Shown one piece after another: positions 62,022 to 64,000 of a DNA stretch of 64,000 nucleotides (position 1 is the stretch's first letter; each line of letters begins with the position of its first letter). The translations under genes were made by a program, and so were the position numbers. The notes below the pieces were generated by a model, which did not search any database, had not been told where the DNA came from, and worked only from the letters and a program-made list of their open reading frames with translations. The DNA comes from a bacterium (GTDB lineage Bacteria; Desulfobacterota; Deferrisomatia; Deferrisomatales; Deferrisomataceae), in the NCBI GenBank assembly GCA_027021615.1, contig JALUTY010000045.1, positions 1-64,000 on the forward strand, given 5' to 3'.

Positions 62022-62780
62022 CTATTGCCCCTCCCCCCGCCGGACCCACAGGAGCCACAGGCCGAACAGGAACAGGGGGATGCCCAGGGCCTGGCTGGTG
62101 CTCAGGGGGCCCAGGGAGCCCCGGGGGTCGTTCCGGAAGAACTCGACCACGAACCGGAACGCCGGGTACAGCACCAAGTACAGCCCGAACACCCGTCCGG
62201 TGCCACCCCAGCGCTTCCGAAACCCGAGGTACAGCACCAGGAAGATCACGAAGTTCCCCACGGCGCTGTAGATCTGGGTGGGGTGCAGCGGCAGGTTCAG
62301 GGGGGCCAGGCCCCGGGGGTCGGTGAACGTCACCGCCCACGGCAGCCGGCACTCGGCGCCGTAGCAGCACCCCGCGAAGAAACACCCGATCCGGCCCAGG
62401 GCCTGGCCCAGGGCCAGCCCCGGCGCCACCGCGTCGGCCGTGGGCCACACGGGCAGGTCGGCGTGGCGCACGTAGGCCAGGCTGGCCAGGGCCGCCGCCA
62501 CGAACCCCCCGTAGAACACCAGGCCCCCCTTCCAGATCTCGAACACCTGGAGGGGGTGGTCCACGAAGTACGCCCACTCGACCAGCACGTAGAACAGCCG
62601 TGCGCCCACCAGGGCCGAGATCAGCACCACCAGGCCCAGGTCCTGGACTTTGCGGGGCTCCATGCCCAGACGGCCGGCCTCACGGCCCGCGACCCAGATG
62701 GCCACGAAGAACCCCAGGGCCACGAACAGGCCGTAGGTGTAGATGGTGAGTCTGCCGAACTGAAACAGGATCGGATGCAT
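62022..62780 (-). CDS. lgt: Prolipoprotein diacylglyceryl transferase
   Basis: 252 aa. It adds diacylglycerol from phosphatidylglycerol to the lipobox cysteine of prolipoproteins in the inner membrane. Seven hydrophobic helices are visible. Diagnostic segments: YTYGLFVALGFFVAIWVAGR, EIWKGGLVFYGGF, GRIGCFFAGCCYG and LHPTQIYSAVGN. The ATG has no strong ribosome site. It lies directly downstream of lspA, so consecutive lipoprotein-processing genes share the strand. Confidence 0.95.
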   Translation of the reverse strand: MHPILFQFGRLTIYTYGLFVALGFFVAIWVAGREAGRLGMEPRKVQDLGLVVLISALVGARLFYVLVEWAYFVDHPLQVFEIWKGGLVFYGGFVAAALASLAYVRHADLPVWPTADAVAPGLALGQALGRIGCFFAGCCYGAECRLPWAVTFTDPRGLAPLNLPLHPTQIYSAVGNFVIFLVLYLGFRKRWGGTGRVFGLYLVLYPAFRFVVEFFRNDPRGSLGPLSTSQALGIPLFLFGLWLLWVRRGEGQ

Positions 62781-62794
62781 GGACTAGCGCGCTA

Positions 62795-62820
62795 AGAAGC
62801 TGGGAGGTTGGGAGGCTGGG
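62795..62820. repeat. Short purine-rich repeat between lspA and lgt
   Basis: AAGCTGGGAGGTTGGGAGG followed by another GCTGGGA: same style as the longer run at 44267-44340. Confidence 0.5.
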
Positions 62821-62845
62821 ACGCCTCTTGGATTCGCCGTCTGGG

Positions 62846-63343
62846 TCACTGGGGTCTTTCCTCCCGGGGCTTCCGGTCCAGGAACTCCTCCAGGAGCAGC
62901 ATGGCCACGCCCACGGTGATGGCCGAGTCGGCCATGTTGAAGGCGGGCCAGTGGTAGCTGCGCCAGAACACGTCCAGGAAGTCCACCACCTCGCCCAGGC
63001 GCAGCCGGTCCATGAGGTTCCCCAGGGCGCCGCCGGTCACCAGGCCCAGGGCTCCCAAGGTCCACCGGCGGTCCGGGGTCAGGCGGGCCACGGCCACGCC
63101 AATGGCGGCCAGGGCCACCAGCGTCACGATCACGAAGAACGGTGTGCGGAACCCTGCGCCGTGGTCCGCGAACAGGCCGAAGGCGGCCCCCGGGTTGCGC
63201 ACGTAGGTCAGGTGGAACCACCCCTCGATCACGGGGCGGCTCTCGTACAGCCGGAACGAGGCCTGCACCCACGCCTTGGTGAGCTGGTCCAGGGCGAGGG
63301 CCGCGGCGGCCGGTGCGGCGAAGAAAAGGAGCTTGGCCCTCAC
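62846..63343 (-). CDS. lspA: Lipoprotein signal peptidase
   Basis: 165 aa from the GTG at 63343, which overlaps the ileS stop as GTGA; longer readings lie in ileS. It cleaves lipoprotein signal peptides in the inner membrane. The two catalytic aspartates are visible: Asp112 in GGALGNLMDRL and Asp139 in FNMADSAITVG; NPGAAFGLFAD is another family block. Four membrane helices, normal length. Confidence 0.95.
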   Translation of the reverse strand: MRAKLLFFAAPAAAALALDQLTKAWVQASFRLYESRPVIEGWFHLTYVRNPGAAFGLFADHGAGFRTPFFVIVTLVALAAIGVAVARLTPDRRWTLGALGLVTGGALGNLMDRLRLGEVVDFLDVFWRSYHWPAFNMADSAITVGVAMLLLEEFLDRKPREERPQ

Positions 63344-64000
63344 CCGGCTGCCTCGGCCAGGTGTTCCACGCACCGGGCGCAGGCCCGGGGATGCTCGGAG
63401 TGCCGACCCACGGTGGGGGAGTAGTTCCAGCACCGCTGGCACTTCTCGCCCTCGGCCCGCTCCACAGTCGCGCCCACGCCGGGCAGGTCCGGATCGGTGA
63501 ACGCGCCGCCCTCGCCGGGCACCAGGTCCACCTGGCTCACGATGAACAGGAACGGCAGCTCCGACGCGTAGGGGCCAAGGAACGCCTCCCACCGGTTGTC
63601 CACGTGGAGCACCACCCTGGCGTCCAGGGAGTGGCCGATGAGCTTGCTCACCCTGGCATCCTCCGCCGCCCGGGTCACCAGGGCCCGGAGCCTGCGCAGC
63701 CGGTCCCACCGGTCGGCCAGCTCGTCGTCCACGGCGTCGGCGTCTACCTGGGGGAACAGCTCCAGGTGCACGCTGTCGCCCGCGGCCGGCAGGTGGTGCC
63801 ACACCTCGTCGGACGTGAACGCAAGAACCGGCGCCATGAGCCGGCACAGCTTGTGGAGCACCTCGTACAGCACGGTCTGGGCCGCCCGACGGCCCCGGCT
63901 CCGGGCGGGGTAGGTGTAGAGCCGGTCCTTGAGGATGTCCAGGTAGAACGCCGACAGGTCCACCGCGCAGAAGTTGTGGATCCGGTGGAAGATGACGTGG
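63340..64000 (-). CDS. ileS: Isoleucyl-tRNA synthetase, 3' end (partial)
   Basis: The last ~220 codons of ileS; the frame continues past the right edge. Visible are the anticodon-binding domain (FYLDILKDRLYTYPARSRGR, LAFTSDEVWHHLP, DRWDRLRRLRALV) and the C-terminal zinc finger CQRCWNYSPTVGRHSEHPRA followed by CARC. The ileS-lspA order with overlapping stop and start is widespread among bacteria and suggests one operon with lgt. Confidence 0.95.
   Translation of the reverse strand, partial: HVIFHRIHNFCAVDLSAFYLDILKDRLYTYPARSRGRRAAQTVLYEVLHKLCRLMAPVLAFTSDEVWHHLPAAGDSVHLELFPQVDADAVDDELADRWDRLRRLRALVTRAAEDARVSKLIGHSLDARVVLHVDNRWEAFLGPYASELPFLFIVSQVDLVPGEGGAFTDPDLPGVGATVERAEGEKCQRCWNYSPTVGRHSEHPRACARCVEHLAEAAG

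Noticed and set aside
1-64000. tRNA, rRNA or attachment sites bounding the accessory island.
   Set aside because: I found no tRNA-like cloverleaf or rRNA sequence, and no long direct repeat pair that would define att sites.

Overview
The window reads as chromosomal DNA of a GC-rich anaerobic bacterium. A complete carbonyl-branch acetyl-CoA (Wood-Ljungdahl) operon with a RACo-type activator, a type I-alpha glutamine synthetase and several hybrid histidine kinases would fit a Desulfobacterota-like lineage (for example a Deferrisoma relative). That placement is my inference from gene content; no rRNA or other marker gene lies in the window.

Bases 1-29,640 are an accessory island. It opens with the multi-repeat end of an IS21-type element that cuts into a TniQ gene. 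An intact IS66-family element (tnpA, tnpB, tnpC, perfect 8-bp target duplication) then splits TniQ from two uncharacterised HTH genes that probably belonged to the same operon. Next come eroded toxin-antitoxin genes, a decayed DUF4143 ATPase, an AbrB-like/FRG-domain gene pair, a complete type II CBASS operon (capV patatin, CD-NTase, cap2, cap3), a cluster of inverted 18-bp repeats, an unassigned 625-aa protein with HD-like and PD-(D/E)XK-like features, and a type I restriction-modification operon (hsdM, hsdS, a GIY-YIG/DUF4357 gene, hsdR, a YgjP-type metallopeptidase). After it lie a PIN/Xre-ImmA toxin-antitoxin module and a graveyard of VapBC, DUF4143 and DUF4268 remnants. Parts of this island are visibly AT-richer than the rest, which suggests repeated horizontal acquisition.

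Bases 29,980-44,270 hold an outer-membrane protein, a transaldolase-like fructose-6-phosphate aldolase, and the acetyl-CoA operon fhs-acsV-cooC/acsF-acsD-acsA-acsB-acsC-acsE. A sigma-70-like promoter with a leader of roughly 360 nt precedes the operon, three strong hairpins lie between its genes, and a clear rho-independent terminator follows it. Together these genes activate formate on tetrahydrofolate, move the methyl group to the corrinoid protein, reduce CO2 to CO and condense acetyl-CoA, or run in reverse.

Bases 44,700-64,000 are mostly core metabolism and envelope genes: citrate synthase, divergent glutamine synthetase, phosphoglycolate phosphatase-like HAD, a nuclease lipoprotein, two RNA methyltransferase-like genes, bioA, a periplasmic binding protein overlapping a hybrid kinase, a DUF523/DUF1722 protein, a phosphate-selective-type porin convergent with a REC-kinase fusion, a PH-domain membrane protein, a ChaN-PDZ lipoprotein, and lgt, lspA and the 3' end of ileS. 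Intergenic regions at 30.7, 44.5 and probably 61.8 kb carry related inverted-repeat elements.
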